A stretch of 64,000 nt of DNA from Ureibacillus endophyticus (lineage in GTDB: Bacteria > Bacillota > Bacilli > Bacillales_A > Planococcaceae), in contig NZ_RBZN01000007.1 in assembly GCF_003628435.1 (NCBI RefSeq), forward strand, positions 37,895-101,894, given 5' to 3'. The translations under genes and the position numbers were made by a program. The notes beneath the pieces were generated by a model. It saw only the letters and a program-made list of their open reading frames with translations. It was not told where the DNA came from and did no database searches. Positions 1 through 8,297 of this stretch are shown in pieces. Every line of letters starts with the position of its first letter. Within the stretch, counting starts at the first letter, position 1.

Positions 1-28
1 ATTTATAGATATTTGAAGGGGTTGTTAT

Positions 29-1231
29 ATGACTCGTCAACACTTAGGGGTGCTTATTGGGGGATTATTGTTATTGGCGGTAGCCATGGGGATTAGTCGA
101 TTTGCTTTTACACCGATTTTACCATTTATGAGAATTGATGAAGGACTTAGCTTTGAAACAGGTGGCTATCTTGCTTCAAGTAACTACATTGGCTACTTTG
201 TTGGGGCTCTTGGTGCAGGGTTTGTTTTTCGAAATAAAAAAAATATCTTATTGTTAAATGTACTATTAAATGTAGCATCTATTTTCTTTATGGGCTTTAC
301 GCACTCGTTTTGGCTGTGGATTATTTTACGTTTTATCGCTGGTGCTACAGGAGGATATATTTTTGTTCTTACTTCAAGCATCTTGATGGATTACTTGGCA
401 TCTCATTTTTTAACAAAATGGTCAGGATTTTTATTTACAGGTATTGGATTTGGTATTGCTCTATCAGGTTTACTTGTACCGTTTATTGAAATGTTCTATC
501 AATGGGAGGGCACTTGGATTGGCCTAGGAATTCTATCTGCGCTGTTTCTTGTTACGACCATTGTGTTATGGAGAAAAGTTTCCATAAAGGATAATGAAAA
601 AGTTCAAAAATCAAATGATACAAAAATATTTCAGGGGTTTATGCCTTGGCTAATTTTAGCTTATGGTCTTGAAGGTCTTGGATACATCATAACAGGAACT
701 TTCTTAGTTGATATTATTTACAATATTGAAGGATTGCGTCAATTTGCCGGCTATAGCTGGGTTGTAACGGGAATTGCGGCAGCTATTGCTTCCCCTATTT
801 GGAGTATGCTGATTTCTAAATTTTCTACAGTTAGAGTTCTTTCTATAGCATATATCCTACAAATTTTCGGGATATTACTACCGGTATTTTTCCAAACGGC
901 ATGGAGTGTATTCTTATCTGCATTTTTGTTTGGCTTTACGTTTATCGGTATCGTTTCACTTTCAACAGGATATGCTCGCGAGCTCTTTCCAAAGCAAAGT
1001 GGAGCAGTTGTTTCCGCACTCACTACTGTATACGCCCTTGGACAAATTATTGGACCTATTTTTGCAAGTAAATTTGAATCCTATTTTAATAGTTTCAAAG
1101 CTCCTTTAGCATTTGCGGGGATAATTGTTGTCCTTGGTTTAGCCATTTTACTTATTGGGAAAGGGTTAAATGATCGAAAACAACCCGCAACAATAACAGA
1201 AATATCCAATAATCCTTCTTCACTGTCTTAG
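29..1231 (+). CDS. MFS transporter, YbfB/YjiJ-like
   Basis: The 400-residue protein is almost wholly hydrophobic, with about twelve predicted membrane segments and a hydrophilic break near residues 190-205, as expected for two six-helix halves of a major facilitator. The N-terminus (GGLLLLAVAMGISRFAFTPI followed by LPFM) resembles the YbfB/YjiJ group, whose substrates are largely unknown. The ATG is preceded by AAGGGG at a usual distance. The gene stands alone and ends just before a strong terminator. Export of a small molecule is inferred from the family only; the substrate cannot be named. Confidence 0.8.
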   Translation: MTRQHLGVLIGGLLLLAVAMGISRFAFTPILPFMRIDEGLSFETGGYLASSNYIGYFVGALGAGFVFRNKKNILLLNVLLNVASIFFMGFTHSFWLWIILRFIAGATGGYIFVLTSSILMDYLASHFLTKWSGFLFTGIGFGIALSGLLVPFIEMFYQWEGTWIGLGILSALFLVTTIVLWRKVSIKDNEKVQKSNDTKIFQGFMPWLILAYGLEGLGYIITGTFLVDIIYNIEGLRQFAGYSWVVTGIAAAIASPIWSMLISKFSTVRVLSIAYILQIFGILLPVFFQTAWSVFLSAFLFGFTFIGIVSLSTGYARELFPKQSGAVVSALTTVYALGQIIGPIFASKFESYFNSFKAPLAFAGIIVVLGLAILLIGKGLNDRKQPATITEISNNPSSLS

Positions 1232-1263
1232 CAGTTGTTCTAATTTAGAGCAACTGTTTTTTA
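1231..1263 (+). terminator. Rho-independent terminator after the first MFS gene
   Basis: A 10-bp stem (1232-1241 with 1247-1256, one G-T pair), a 5-nt loop and six T residues follow directly after the stop codon. Confidence 0.85.
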
Positions 1264-1420
1264 GTGTATAAGATGCAATGAATTCTCTTCCTATACTCTA
1301 CTCCATATTAAACAAAAAACCTCTACCCCAACTGATAATGCCTAAACAGCACCATAATATGCTTTGTTACCTTTTTCTGTTATGTTAGTGTCATACATAG
1401 TTTTTGAAGGAGATTCTGTA

Positions 1421-2587
1421 GTGATAGCTAAAAATACAAAATTTTCATTAGCCATTTTATTAAGCAATTTATTTATCGTATTCGTTGGAATCGGGCTTGT
1501 AATACCTGTTATGCCAACCATAATGAATGAAATGGATTTAAATGGCTCCATTATGGGCTATATGGTTGCTACATTTGCCATTGCTCAATTAATCGTTTCG
1601 CCTATCGCTGGAAAATGGACAGATCGATATGGACGGAAAATTATGATTATTATTGGTCTAATCATTTTTAGTCTTTCAGAGTTATTGTTCGGTTTAGGGA
1701 CTGCCGTGGAAGTGTTGTTTATTTCTCGGATATTAGGTGGAATAAGCGGTGCTTTCATCATGCCAGCTGTAACAGCATTTATTGCAGATATCACATCAGA
1801 ACAACAACGTTCTAAAGCCTTGGGTTATATGTCTGCAGCAATTAATACCGGCTTTATTATCGGTCCAGGAATTGGTGGATTTTTAGTAGGTTTCGGCACG
1901 CGTGCTCCCTTTTTTGCAGCAGCCATATTAGGTGGGGTTGCCGTTGTGATTTCCCTTGTATTTTTAAAAGAACCTGAAAGACATATATATGAGGAAACAA
2001 ACACTATTAAAAATAAAACGAGTTTTAAGCGTATATTTGCACCCATCTATATTTTTGCTTTTCTGTTACTTTTCTTTAGTTCATTTAGTTTAGCTTCATT
2101 TGAATCGCTATTCAGTTTATTTGTTGACCATAAGTTTCAATTCACACCGACAGATATTGCAACCTTTGTAACTGGTGGAGGATTAGTTGGTGCGATTGCT
2201 CAAGTAGTATTATTTGATTGGTTAACGAAAAACTTTGGGGAAATAAAGCTTACATTGTACTGTTTTATAATTTCAGCATTATTAGTTTTTGCAATGACCG
2301 TAGTGAACTCTTACTTGTCAGTCATGATTACATCTTGTATTGTGTTTATCGGTTTTGATTTGATTCGCCCCGCCCTTACGACCTATTTATCAAAAGTAGC
2401 TGATAATGAACAAGGGTTTATTGGTGGCATGAATTCTATGTTCACAAGTATGGGGAATATTTTTGGACCAGTCATTGGTGGTTTGTTGTTTGATTTTAAC
2501 TTTAACTTCCCCTATTATTTTGCAACAATCGTTCTCGTATTTGGGATTATCATCTCTCTATTTTGGAGACAACCTCGTTCAGCTTAA
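1421..2587 (+). CDS. MFS drug exporter, NorA/Bmr/Blt-like (DHA1)
   Basis: This is a 388-residue transporter of the drug:H+ antiporter-1 type with twelve hydrophobic segments. The loop between helices 2 and 3 carries the family motif A (GKWTDRYGRK, about residues 62-71), and motif C-like GPGIGGFLVG lies in helix 5. I start it at GTG 1421 because GAAGGAG at 1406-1412 sits 8 nt upstream; an in-frame ATG at 1364 has no ribosome binding site and would add a non-family extension. It probably exports hydrophobic cations or fluoroquinolone-like drugs, as NorA and Bmr do, but specificity is not visible. Confidence 0.83.
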   Translation: MIAKNTKFSLAILLSNLFIVFVGIGLVIPVMPTIMNEMDLNGSIMGYMVATFAIAQLIVSPIAGKWTDRYGRKIMIIIGLIIFSLSELLFGLGTAVEVLFISRILGGISGAFIMPAVTAFIADITSEQQRSKALGYMSAAINTGFIIGPGIGGFLVGFGTRAPFFAAAILGGVAVVISLVFLKEPERHIYEETNTIKNKTSFKRIFAPIYIFAFLLLFFSSFSLASFESLFSLFVDHKFQFTPTDIATFVTGGGLVGAIAQVVLFDWLTKNFGEIKLTLYCFIISALLVFAMTVVNSYLSVMITSCIVFIGFDLIRPALTTYLSKVADNEQGFIGGMNSMFTSMGNIFGPVIGGLLFDFNFNFPYYFATIVLVFGIIISLFWRQPRSA

Positions 2588-2678
2588 TAGATGGTTTAGA
2601 TCACTTCTCAAATTCTCTCGTTCACATGATAGTAAGGACACTTGGTTAAGCTAAATGTGAGAGGAGTGTATCAAAACC

Positions 2679-3926
2679 ATGCCAAGAAAACTAATCACAG
2701 CCATTAAAGAACATGCCCATCCATTGAACGATCATGGATTGGACAAGATTATTGCAGCAATTGGCAATGCCAAAATTGTCATGATTGGTGAAGCATCCCA
2801 TGGCACTTCCGAATTTTACTCTATTCGCGCAGAACTCTCTAAGAGATTAATTAATGAAAAAAACTTTAATATTATCGCAGTTGAGGGTGATTGGCCCTCA
2901 GCACAAGCAGCAAATCGCTATGTTAAAGGTTATGGAAATGGAAATACTACGGCTCGCAATGTACTAATAAATTCTTTCGATCGTTGGCCAACATGGATGT
3001 GGGCAAATGAAGAAGTGGAACAGTTTACAGAATGGCTAAAACAAAAGAATGCTTCATTAGATAAAAAAGTCGGTTTTTACGGCATCGACCTGTATAGTTT
3101 ATTTGAATCGATTGATGAAGTGTTGAACTTTTTATCAAAAAATCCACAGTACAAAGTAGACTTGGAACACGCAAAGAAAGCTTTCACTTGTTTCGAACCA
3201 TATAATAGAATGCCAGAACATTATGCCCTTTCAACCTCGCATTTTTCGGATGAATGTATCAATGAAGTATCCAGTTTATTGACATCATTACGCAAAAACG
3301 AAGAACGATATTCTGATCAACACGAAGAAGATTTAAACCTTATAATGAATGCCCTTGTTGCCAAAAATGCCGAAGCATATTATCGAGAGATGATGAAAGA
3401 TGCGATTTCTTGGAATACTCGGGACAGGCATATGGTTGAAGCCATTAATGAATTATTAAAATATCACGGAGAAGATGCCAAAATTATCATTTGGGAGCAT
3501 AACACGCATATTGGTGATGCTTCTGAAACCTCTATGAAAGAGGATGGCATGATCAATGTGGGCCAATTGATCAGGGAACAATATGGGAAAGAAAATACAT
3601 TTGCCGTAGGTTTCGGTACTTTTTACGGTACAGTTATCGCCGCAGATCGTTGGGGAGACCCGTATAAAGTGATTGATGTCCCACCCTCAAAGCTTAGAAC
3701 CTGGGAAGGACAGCTTCATGCTGCTAGCAAAGAAGATAAAATATTGATTTTTAATGAAGAAAATCGGGATTTATTTAATGATTGGATTGGCCATCGTGCA
3801 ATTGGTGTTGTCTATGATCCTGAATTTGAAGTTTATGGAAATTACGTCCCTTCTAGAGTTGGCAGTAGGTACGATGCTTTTATTTACATTGAGCATACGA
3901 ACGCTTTACATCCATTAATAGAGTAG
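2679..3926 (+). CDS. Erythromycin esterase family protein
   Basis: The 415-residue protein has the erythromycin-esterase-family pattern: GEASHGTSEFYSIRAEL (about 37-53), EGDWPSAQAANRY (about 69-81), YGIDLYS and WEHNTHIGD. These hold the conserved Glu and His residues of the EreA/EreB/succinoglycan-biosynthesis superfamily. No signal peptide or membrane helix is seen, so it is cytosolic. The ATG follows GAGAGGAG. It lies 91 bp behind a drug exporter in the same direction, so a shared role in antibiotic tolerance is possible. Many chromosomal members do not hydrolyse macrolides, so activity should not be assumed. Confidence 0.8.
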   Translation: MPRKLITAIKEHAHPLNDHGLDKIIAAIGNAKIVMIGEASHGTSEFYSIRAELSKRLINEKNFNIIAVEGDWPSAQAANRYVKGYGNGNTTARNVLINSFDRWPTWMWANEEVEQFTEWLKQKNASLDKKVGFYGIDLYSLFESIDEVLNFLSKNPQYKVDLEHAKKAFTCFEPYNRMPEHYALSTSHFSDECINEVSSLLTSLRKNEERYSDQHEEDLNLIMNALVAKNAEAYYREMMKDAISWNTRDRHMVEAINELLKYHGEDAKIIIWEHNTHIGDASETSMKEDGMINVGQLIREQYGKENTFAVGFGTFYGTVIAADRWGDPYKVIDVPPSKLRTWEGQLHAASKEDKILIFNEENRDLFNDWIGHRAIGVVYDPEFEVYGNYVPSRVGSRYDAFIYIEHTNALHPLIE

Positions 3927-3957
3927 CCGTACGAGTTTTCATACGGCTTCTTTTCTT
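3926..3957 (+). terminator. Terminator after the erythromycin-esterase-like gene
   Basis: A GCCGTA...TACGGC hairpin (3926-3931 with 3942-3947, extended by two more pairs past one mismatch) is followed by a T-rich run. It begins at the last base of the stop codon. Confidence 0.75.
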
Positions 3958-3981
3958 TATCAGGGAACTATACCCCCCACT

Positions 3982-4455
3982 TTATACATCTTTCGTTATT
4001 GAAGATCTATTCAATTCCCATTTCAACATTTCATTATCGGATTCTATTCTTTTCATTTGCAGTTTTTCTAAAACTTTAATTGAAGCATGATTATCCTTAA
4101 GACATTCAGCTACTATTCTCTCTACATTTTCAAAAGAGAAAGCCCATTTAATAATTTCACTAACTGCTTCTGTTGCATAGCCTTTGTTTCGAGCAGAAGC
4201 AATTATTCCATATCCCACTTCAACAGTGTTTTCTAAATTAGGCTTTCCTTTAAATCCAATATCGCCAATGATTTTGTTATCTTCTTTATTAAGAACTAGC
4301 CAAACGCCCCAGCCTATAAGAGAAGGATCTTTTTTTAAATCATCTAGATACATATCTATATGTGGACCAATTTTAAATTCATCCGTTGTGGAAATGTCTT
4401 GCAGCGCCTCTTCTGTACAGGGTCTAATTATCAACCTTTGTGTTTGTAACTTCAT
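3982..4455 (-). CDS. GNAT acetyltransferase, RimJ/RimL type
   Basis: The 157-residue protein begins MKLQTQRLIIRPCTEEALQD, the usual opening of RimJ/RimL-type N-acetyltransferases. It contains EVGYGIIASARNKGYATEAV (about 79-98), the acetyl-CoA pyrophosphate-binding segment with the R/Q-x-x-G-x-A pattern, and NHASIKVLEKLQMKR near the C-terminus. A ribosome binding site (AGGGGAAAG) lies before the ATG. Members acetylate ribosomal protein N-termini, antibiotics or metabolites; the substrate here is unknown. Confidence 0.8.
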   Translation of the reverse strand: MKLQTQRLIIRPCTEEALQDISTTDEFKIGPHIDMYLDDLKKDPSLIGWGVWLVLNKEDNKIIGDIGFKGKPNLENTVEVGYGIIASARNKGYATEAVSEIIKWAFSFENVERIVAECLKDNHASIKVLEKLQMKRIESDNEMLKWELNRSSITKDV

Positions 4456-4527
4456 TTACTTTCCCCTCTTTTTTATACTCTCATTTTACATTAAAATGCT
4501 TTTCATGGTTTTAGTGAAAATAAAAGT

Positions 4528-4557
4528 GGCTTAATTCTATTCAAATAGAACAAAGCC
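4528..4557 (-). terminator. Terminator of the 105-residue hypothetical gene
   Basis: Read on the minus strand, GGCTT and TTCTATT pair with AATAGAA and AAGCC around a small internal mismatch, followed by a T-rich tract (ACTTTTATTTT). Confidence 0.6.
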
Positions 4558-4591
4558 GTAGATTAACTATATACATTAACTTTTCTCTAAC

Positions 4592-4909
4592 TCAGTTTGT
4601 TCTACCTTTAATTTGCTCACGAATTTTTTGAAGTTCTTCAAAAGAAAGATCTTCTAAGGATTCTTTAATTTCCTCTTCAATGAGTTTTCTATTACTTTCT
4701 CGATATTGTTTATGCCATTCACGAAGACCTTCTGTATTATCTAACATAAACTCAACATCAATTTCCTCATTGTCTTCGTCTGTTAAGTAATCCAACACGG
4801 CAGCTAACATACGTGTTAGGTTGTCAATTTCTTCTTGTTGGCTACTAGGAACTTGAACAACTTTCTCTATGTCTGATTCTTCATTTGACTGGGAAGACTT
4901 TCTTGGCAT
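4592..4909 (-). CDS. Small acidic hypothetical protein
   Basis: This is a 105-residue, very acidic and soluble protein with no membrane segment or cysteine. The N-terminal 25 residues are Ser/Glu/Gln-rich and probably disordered. The rest (about 26-100) has a helical, amphipathic look (IDNLTRMLAAVLDYL and EEEIKESLEDLSFEELQKIR). A good ribosome binding site (GGAGCG) precedes the ATG, and a hairpin terminator follows the stop, so it looks like a real single-gene unit. I do not recognise the family. Confidence 0.6.
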   Translation of the reverse strand: MPRKSSQSNEESDIEKVVQVPSSQQEEIDNLTRMLAAVLDYLTDEDNEEIDVEFMLDNTEGLREWHKQYRESNRKLIEEEIKESLEDLSFEELQKIREQIKGRTN

Positions 4910-5045
4910 GATTACGCTCCTATCATTATTTTTCTAGTTAGTATTCCCTTAAAGAGCATTTCATTATTATATAGAAAATTTTTCTGTATAAATTGTATAA
5001 ATTACCACATATTTACTCATAATTTTGCGTAGGGAGTTGATTGCA

Positions 5046-5258
5046 TTGGAGAAAAATATTGAAGAACTTTTAAGACGAATAGAATTTAAGAAAAAGTTCG
5101 TAGAGGAATACTATAAAAAATGTTTGGATCGAGCAGATGTATTTTCAACTTATAAAGAATTAACTCATTATTGCGAAGCGAAAATCGAAGCTTACAATAT
5201 CATTATTGATGATATTCATGAGTTATTTCCTTCTGCTAAAGCTATTACAAAAGCGTAA
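5046..5258 (+). CDS. Small helical hypothetical protein
   Basis: This is a 70-residue charged protein starting MEKNIEELLRRIEFKKKFVE, probably a two-helix or coiled-coil protein with two Cys residues. I choose the TTG at 5046 because AGGGAG (5031-5036) lies 9 nt upstream. An earlier in-frame TTG at 5025 has no ribosome binding site and would include the Shine-Dalgarno itself as codons. It converges on rpoN and shares a terminator with it. Function is unknown. Confidence 0.55.
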   Translation: MEKNIEELLRRIEFKKKFVEEYYKKCLDRADVFSTYKELTHYCEAKIEAYNIIIDDIHELFPSAKAITKA

Positions 5259-5286
5259 AGGACCATCTCTATTGATGGTCCTTTTT
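5257..5286. terminator. Bidirectional terminator between the small gene and rpoN
   Basis: A ten-base-pair stem (AAGGACCATC at 5258-5267 with GATGGTCCTT at 5274-5283) with A and T runs on the two sides can end both convergent genes. Confidence 0.85.
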
Positions 5287-6613
5287 AACTTTTAACTTTT
5301 TTTCTCTTAGTAGATTGCAAAATACCAAGTTCTTCTCGATATTTTGCAACGGTCCTTCTAGCAATTTGTATCCCTTCATCTAATAATAGATTGGCTATTT
5401 TTTGATCTGAAATTGGTTTATGTGCATCTTCATTTTCGATAATCCATTTAATTTTATCTTTGACTACAATAGTAGACTCCGCTTCTCCCTTTTCTGTGGC
5501 AACACCACGTACAAATAACTCTTTAATAGGAAAAATACCTTTTGGCGTTTGTATATATTTCTTTTGTATTGAGCGGCTAATGGTAGATTCATGGAGTTCA
5601 GCAATACTCGCGACATCTTTTAAACGTAATGGCTTTAATCCCTTCTTACCCATTTCTAAAAAGTCGTTTTGCTTTTTCAAGATAATATTCGTTACTTTAT
5701 AGAGGGTTTCATGACGTTGCTTAATTCCCTTCATTAATAGAACAGCATCAGACAGTTTTGTTTTTAAATATTGATTTGTTTCTGCATCCGCATTTGCTCT
5801 TAGTAATTCTTCATAATAAGTGTTAATAGAAATTTCCGGTAAAGAAATATCATTTACACGAATGATATATTCCCCATTGAACTTCTCCACAATAATATCG
5901 GGAATAATATATTCCGTTCGTTGCACATTATCAATTATTGGGTGTGGATTTAGCTGTTGAATATATGTAAAAATCTTCTCAACATCTTTCACTTCAAAGT
6001 CATATTGATCAGCTAGTAATTGAAATTTACGATCTGCCAAATCCTCTAAATGATTTTGAACAAACAATACCGCTAATGGGGGGGCATCTGCCTTTTTGTG
6101 TAATTGTAAAGTTAAGCATTCTACTAAATTCCTTGCCCCTATCCCTATTGGATCGAAGCTTTGTAAAATTTGCAGTATGCTTTCACACTCTTCAATCGTT
6201 AAATCGAATTGTTCAGCTACCTCTTCTAAATCACAATCTAAGTACCCGGTATCATTTAAGCTATGAATATAGTAAACAAGTACTTCTTTTTTAATACGAG
6301 ACAACCCCTTTTGCATAGCAAGTTGTTCTAGTAAGTACAGTTCCATGGAATCTTCATTACTTGCTATATGATTTAAAGGGTCGTAATCATTTTCAGAGTT
6401 ATAATTTTTAGGATAATCACCTTCAGGCAGACGAGCCATCTGTATCGTTGAAGGTTCTTTTAGTTCAATTAGTGGATTTGAATTCGCTTCTTCTCGAATA
6501 TACATTTCAAGCTCTTGTAATGAATATTGCAATATCTCTAATGATTGTTTTAGCTGTGGTGTTAGGGCCATCTTTGTTTCTAATTTTTGTTGCAATCCCA
6601 TCGACAAATCCAC
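5285..6613 (-). CDS. rpoN: RNA polymerase sigma-54 factor
   Basis: This 442-residue protein is the alternative sigma factor (SigL in Bacillus) that recognises -24/-12 promoters and needs an AAA+ activator to open them. The Gln/Leu-rich activator-interacting region I is at the N-terminus (GLQQKLETKMALTPQLKQSL, about 6-25). A core-binding region follows, and the diagnostic RpoN box ARRTVAKYRE is at about 418-427. I keep the GTG start at 6613 because AGGGGGTG sits five bases upstream. The gene lies 15 bp downstream of rocR in the same direction, so factor and activator may be co-transcribed. No other sigma-54 activator is seen in the window. Confidence 0.95.
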   Translation of the reverse strand: MDLSMGLQQKLETKMALTPQLKQSLEILQYSLQELEMYIREEANSNPLIELKEPSTIQMARLPEGDYPKNYNSENDYDPLNHIASNEDSMELYLLEQLAMQKGLSRIKKEVLVYYIHSLNDTGYLDCDLEEVAEQFDLTIEECESILQILQSFDPIGIGARNLVECLTLQLHKKADAPPLAVLFVQNHLEDLADRKFQLLADQYDFEVKDVEKIFTYIQQLNPHPIIDNVQRTEYIIPDIIVEKFNGEYIIRVNDISLPEISINTYYEELLRANADAETNQYLKTKLSDAVLLMKGIKQRHETLYKVTNIILKKQNDFLEMGKKGLKPLRLKDVASIAELHESTISRSIQKKYIQTPKGIFPIKELFVRGVATEKGEAESTIVVKDKIKWIIENEDAHKPISDQKIANLLLDEGIQIARRTVAKYREELGILQSTKRKKVKS

Positions 6614-6628
6614 TTTTGCACCCCCTAA

Positions 6629-8008
6629 CTAAACTTTAATATTTAAACGCTTCATTCGATATTGAAGACTTTGTCGGCTAATTCCTAGTGCTTGGGCAGT
6701 CTTCGTAATATGGTTGTTATGTTTTTTTAATGATTGCTCGATATATTGCTTTTCAAAGGAAGCTAGTTGATCGAGTAAAGTTGTTTTAGCATTATTTTTA
6801 AATTCAATTGATTCTGAAGTAAATTTTTGTTTTGTCTCATTTTTACGATATTGGTATGGGAGGTGATGGAACTCAATTATTTGCTCATGGTTGAGTAAAT
6901 TTAAAGAAGCTTCTATTACATGCTCTAATTCTCGTACATTCCCCGGCCAACTATGAGATTCGAAAAATTTGAGTACCTCACTTGAAACCCCTTGTACATC
7001 CAAATTAAATAATTGATTATACTTCTTAATAAATTCCTCAACTAAAACTGGAATATCTCCATTGCGTTCTCTTAATGGAGGAATAAAAAGGGTCACAACT
7101 GCTAATCGATAATATAAATCTTTTCGCAAATGGTTATTGGCAACCGCATCAATTGGATCTTCATTAATTGTCGCAATAACACGTACATCGATAGGAATTT
7201 CCTTTGTCCCACCAATTCGGCGTACTTTTCTTTCTTGTAAAACGCGTAATAGTTTTGCTTGTAGTGCAATATTTAATGAGTTCAATTCATCTAATAAAAG
7301 CGTTCCACCTTGTGCTTGTTCAAATAAACCTGGGCTATCAATAGCTCCCGTAAAAGCTCCCTTTGTTGTACCAAAGAGTATACCTTCAATTAACGAATCC
7401 GGTAGTGCCGCGCAGTTTTGAGAAATAAAAGGACCATTCGCTCGGTCGCTTTCTGTATGAATACTTTGTGCAAATAGCTCTTTTCCTGTACCCGTTTCTC
7501 CGATGATTAATACGTTGGAGTTGGTACGAGTTGCACGCTTAGCTAATGCAATAACTTCCTTTAATTCATCACTCGCCCCTATAATATGCTCAAAGGTAAA
7601 ATCCGTCTTCGTTTGTCGTAAATTTCGCCGTACAAGCTTCTCCATTTTTGTAACATCCGTTGCAATCTCAACTGCAGCACAAATTTTACCGTGAATTTTT
7701 AAAGGAAATGTATTATTAATTGTTGTAATTTCTACCCCACGATTATTGAAGTAAGTTTGTTTTACATTGACAATTTCTTCACCCTGTTCAAGAGATTGTA
7801 AGAGTGTACTACTTTGATTTTCCTGAAATTGAAACACATCGCGAACATCTTTATATAAAACATCTTCTTCATCCATCGCTTCCATTTCACGCATTTTTTT
7901 ATTATAAATAATTGTTTTTCCCTCATGATCTACAGCATGAATGCCCACACTAACACGTTCAATAATTTCTTCATACAAATTAGTTAAAATTGATTTTTTT
8001 AAATTCAT
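6629..8008 (-). CDS. rocR: Sigma-54-dependent activator, RocR-like
   Basis: A 459-residue enhancer-binding protein. The N-terminus (about 1-115) is PAS-like (GIHAVDHEGKTIIYNKKMRE). The AAA+ domain follows with Walker A GETGTGKE, the sigma-54 contact loop GAFTGA and Walker B-like GGTLLLDEL. A Fis-type helix-turn-helix (ITKTAQALGISRQSLQYRMK) ends the protein. Length and architecture match RocR, the ornithine/citrulline-responsive activator of arginine catabolism. The ATG at 8008 has GAGGTG upstream; the longer reading frame to 8080 runs into the promoter and one operator. It is divergent from rocD and precedes rpoN, which fits a local regulatory pair. Confidence 0.88.
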   Translation of the reverse strand: MNLKKSILTNLYEEIIERVSVGIHAVDHEGKTIIYNKKMREMEAMDEEDVLYKDVRDVFQFQENQSSTLLQSLEQGEEIVNVKQTYFNNRGVEITTINNTFPLKIHGKICAAVEIATDVTKMEKLVRRNLRQTKTDFTFEHIIGASDELKEVIALAKRATRTNSNVLIIGETGTGKELFAQSIHTESDRANGPFISQNCAALPDSLIEGILFGTTKGAFTGAIDSPGLFEQAQGGTLLLDELNSLNIALQAKLLRVLQERKVRRIGGTKEIPIDVRVIATINEDPIDAVANNHLRKDLYYRLAVVTLFIPPLRERNGDIPVLVEEFIKKYNQLFNLDVQGVSSEVLKFFESHSWPGNVRELEHVIEASLNLLNHEQIIEFHHLPYQYRKNETKQKFTSESIEFKNNAKTTLLDQLASFEKQYIEQSLKKHNNHITKTAQALGISRQSLQYRMKRLNIKV

Positions 8009-8026
8009 CCTTACACCTCTAACTCT

Positions 8027-8032
8027 ATCATA
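8027..8032 (-). promoter_or_regulatory. Candidate rocR -10 element
   Basis: The minus strand reads TATGAT about 20 bases before the rocR start. The nearest operator dyad (8035-8049) lies just upstream of it, where a bound activator would block this promoter. No good -35 is visible, so this is tentative. Negative autoregulation is known for B. subtilis RocR. Confidence 0.35.
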
Positions 8033-8034
8033 CA

Positions 8035-8049
8035 GCAAAATATTTTTGC
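8035..8049 (+). promoter_or_regulatory. Upstream activating sequence 1 (RocR-type dyad)
   Basis: The sequence is GCAAAA, three bases, TTTTGC: a perfect inverted repeat. An identical arrangement lies exactly 42 bp downstream, about four helical turns, so both would face the same side of the DNA. Dyads of this kind upstream of a -24/-12 promoter are typical enhancer sites for sigma-54 activators. Confidence 0.75.
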
Positions 8050-8076
8050 GAAAAGTCCAATCTTTAATTTTTTTGC

Positions 8077-8091
8077 GCAAAATTATTTTGC
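8077..8091 (+). promoter_or_regulatory. Upstream activating sequence 2 (RocR-type dyad)
   Basis: This is the second perfect GCAAAA-N3-TTTTGC dyad, centred at 8084, about 74 bp upstream of the expected rocD transcription start. It overlaps a further palindrome, TTTTGCGCAAAA (8071-8082). Confidence 0.75.
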
Positions 8092-8130
8092 AAACGACAC
8101 ACTATTATTCAATTCTATTGCATTTAATAG

Positions 8131-8148
8131 TTGGCATGAAATTTGCTT
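8131..8148 (+). promoter_or_regulatory. Sigma-54 (-24/-12) promoter of rocD
   Basis: The sequence TTGGCATGAAATTTGCTT has GG at 8133-8134 and GC at 8145-8146 with exactly 10 bp between them, the fixed sigma-54 spacing. Transcription should start near 8158, giving a leader of about 140 nt before rocD. Confidence 0.88.
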
Positions 8149-8297
8149 ATATAAAAAGTGTAAAGGATTGCATATTTAAGACAATTCTATAATTTGCGAT
8201 TGATGGGGTATTATTAAGTTAATAAAAGATTTCTGTTAATCAGCAATGTCGAAAGCGGCAATGAAATTTAACGTTCACATAATAAGGAGGAATTTAA

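Noticed and set aside
8073..8084. TTTTGCGCAAAA as a third independent operator
   Set aside because: It overlaps the second GCAAAA-N3-TTTTGC dyad by sharing its GCAAAA, so it is probably a by-product of that site.
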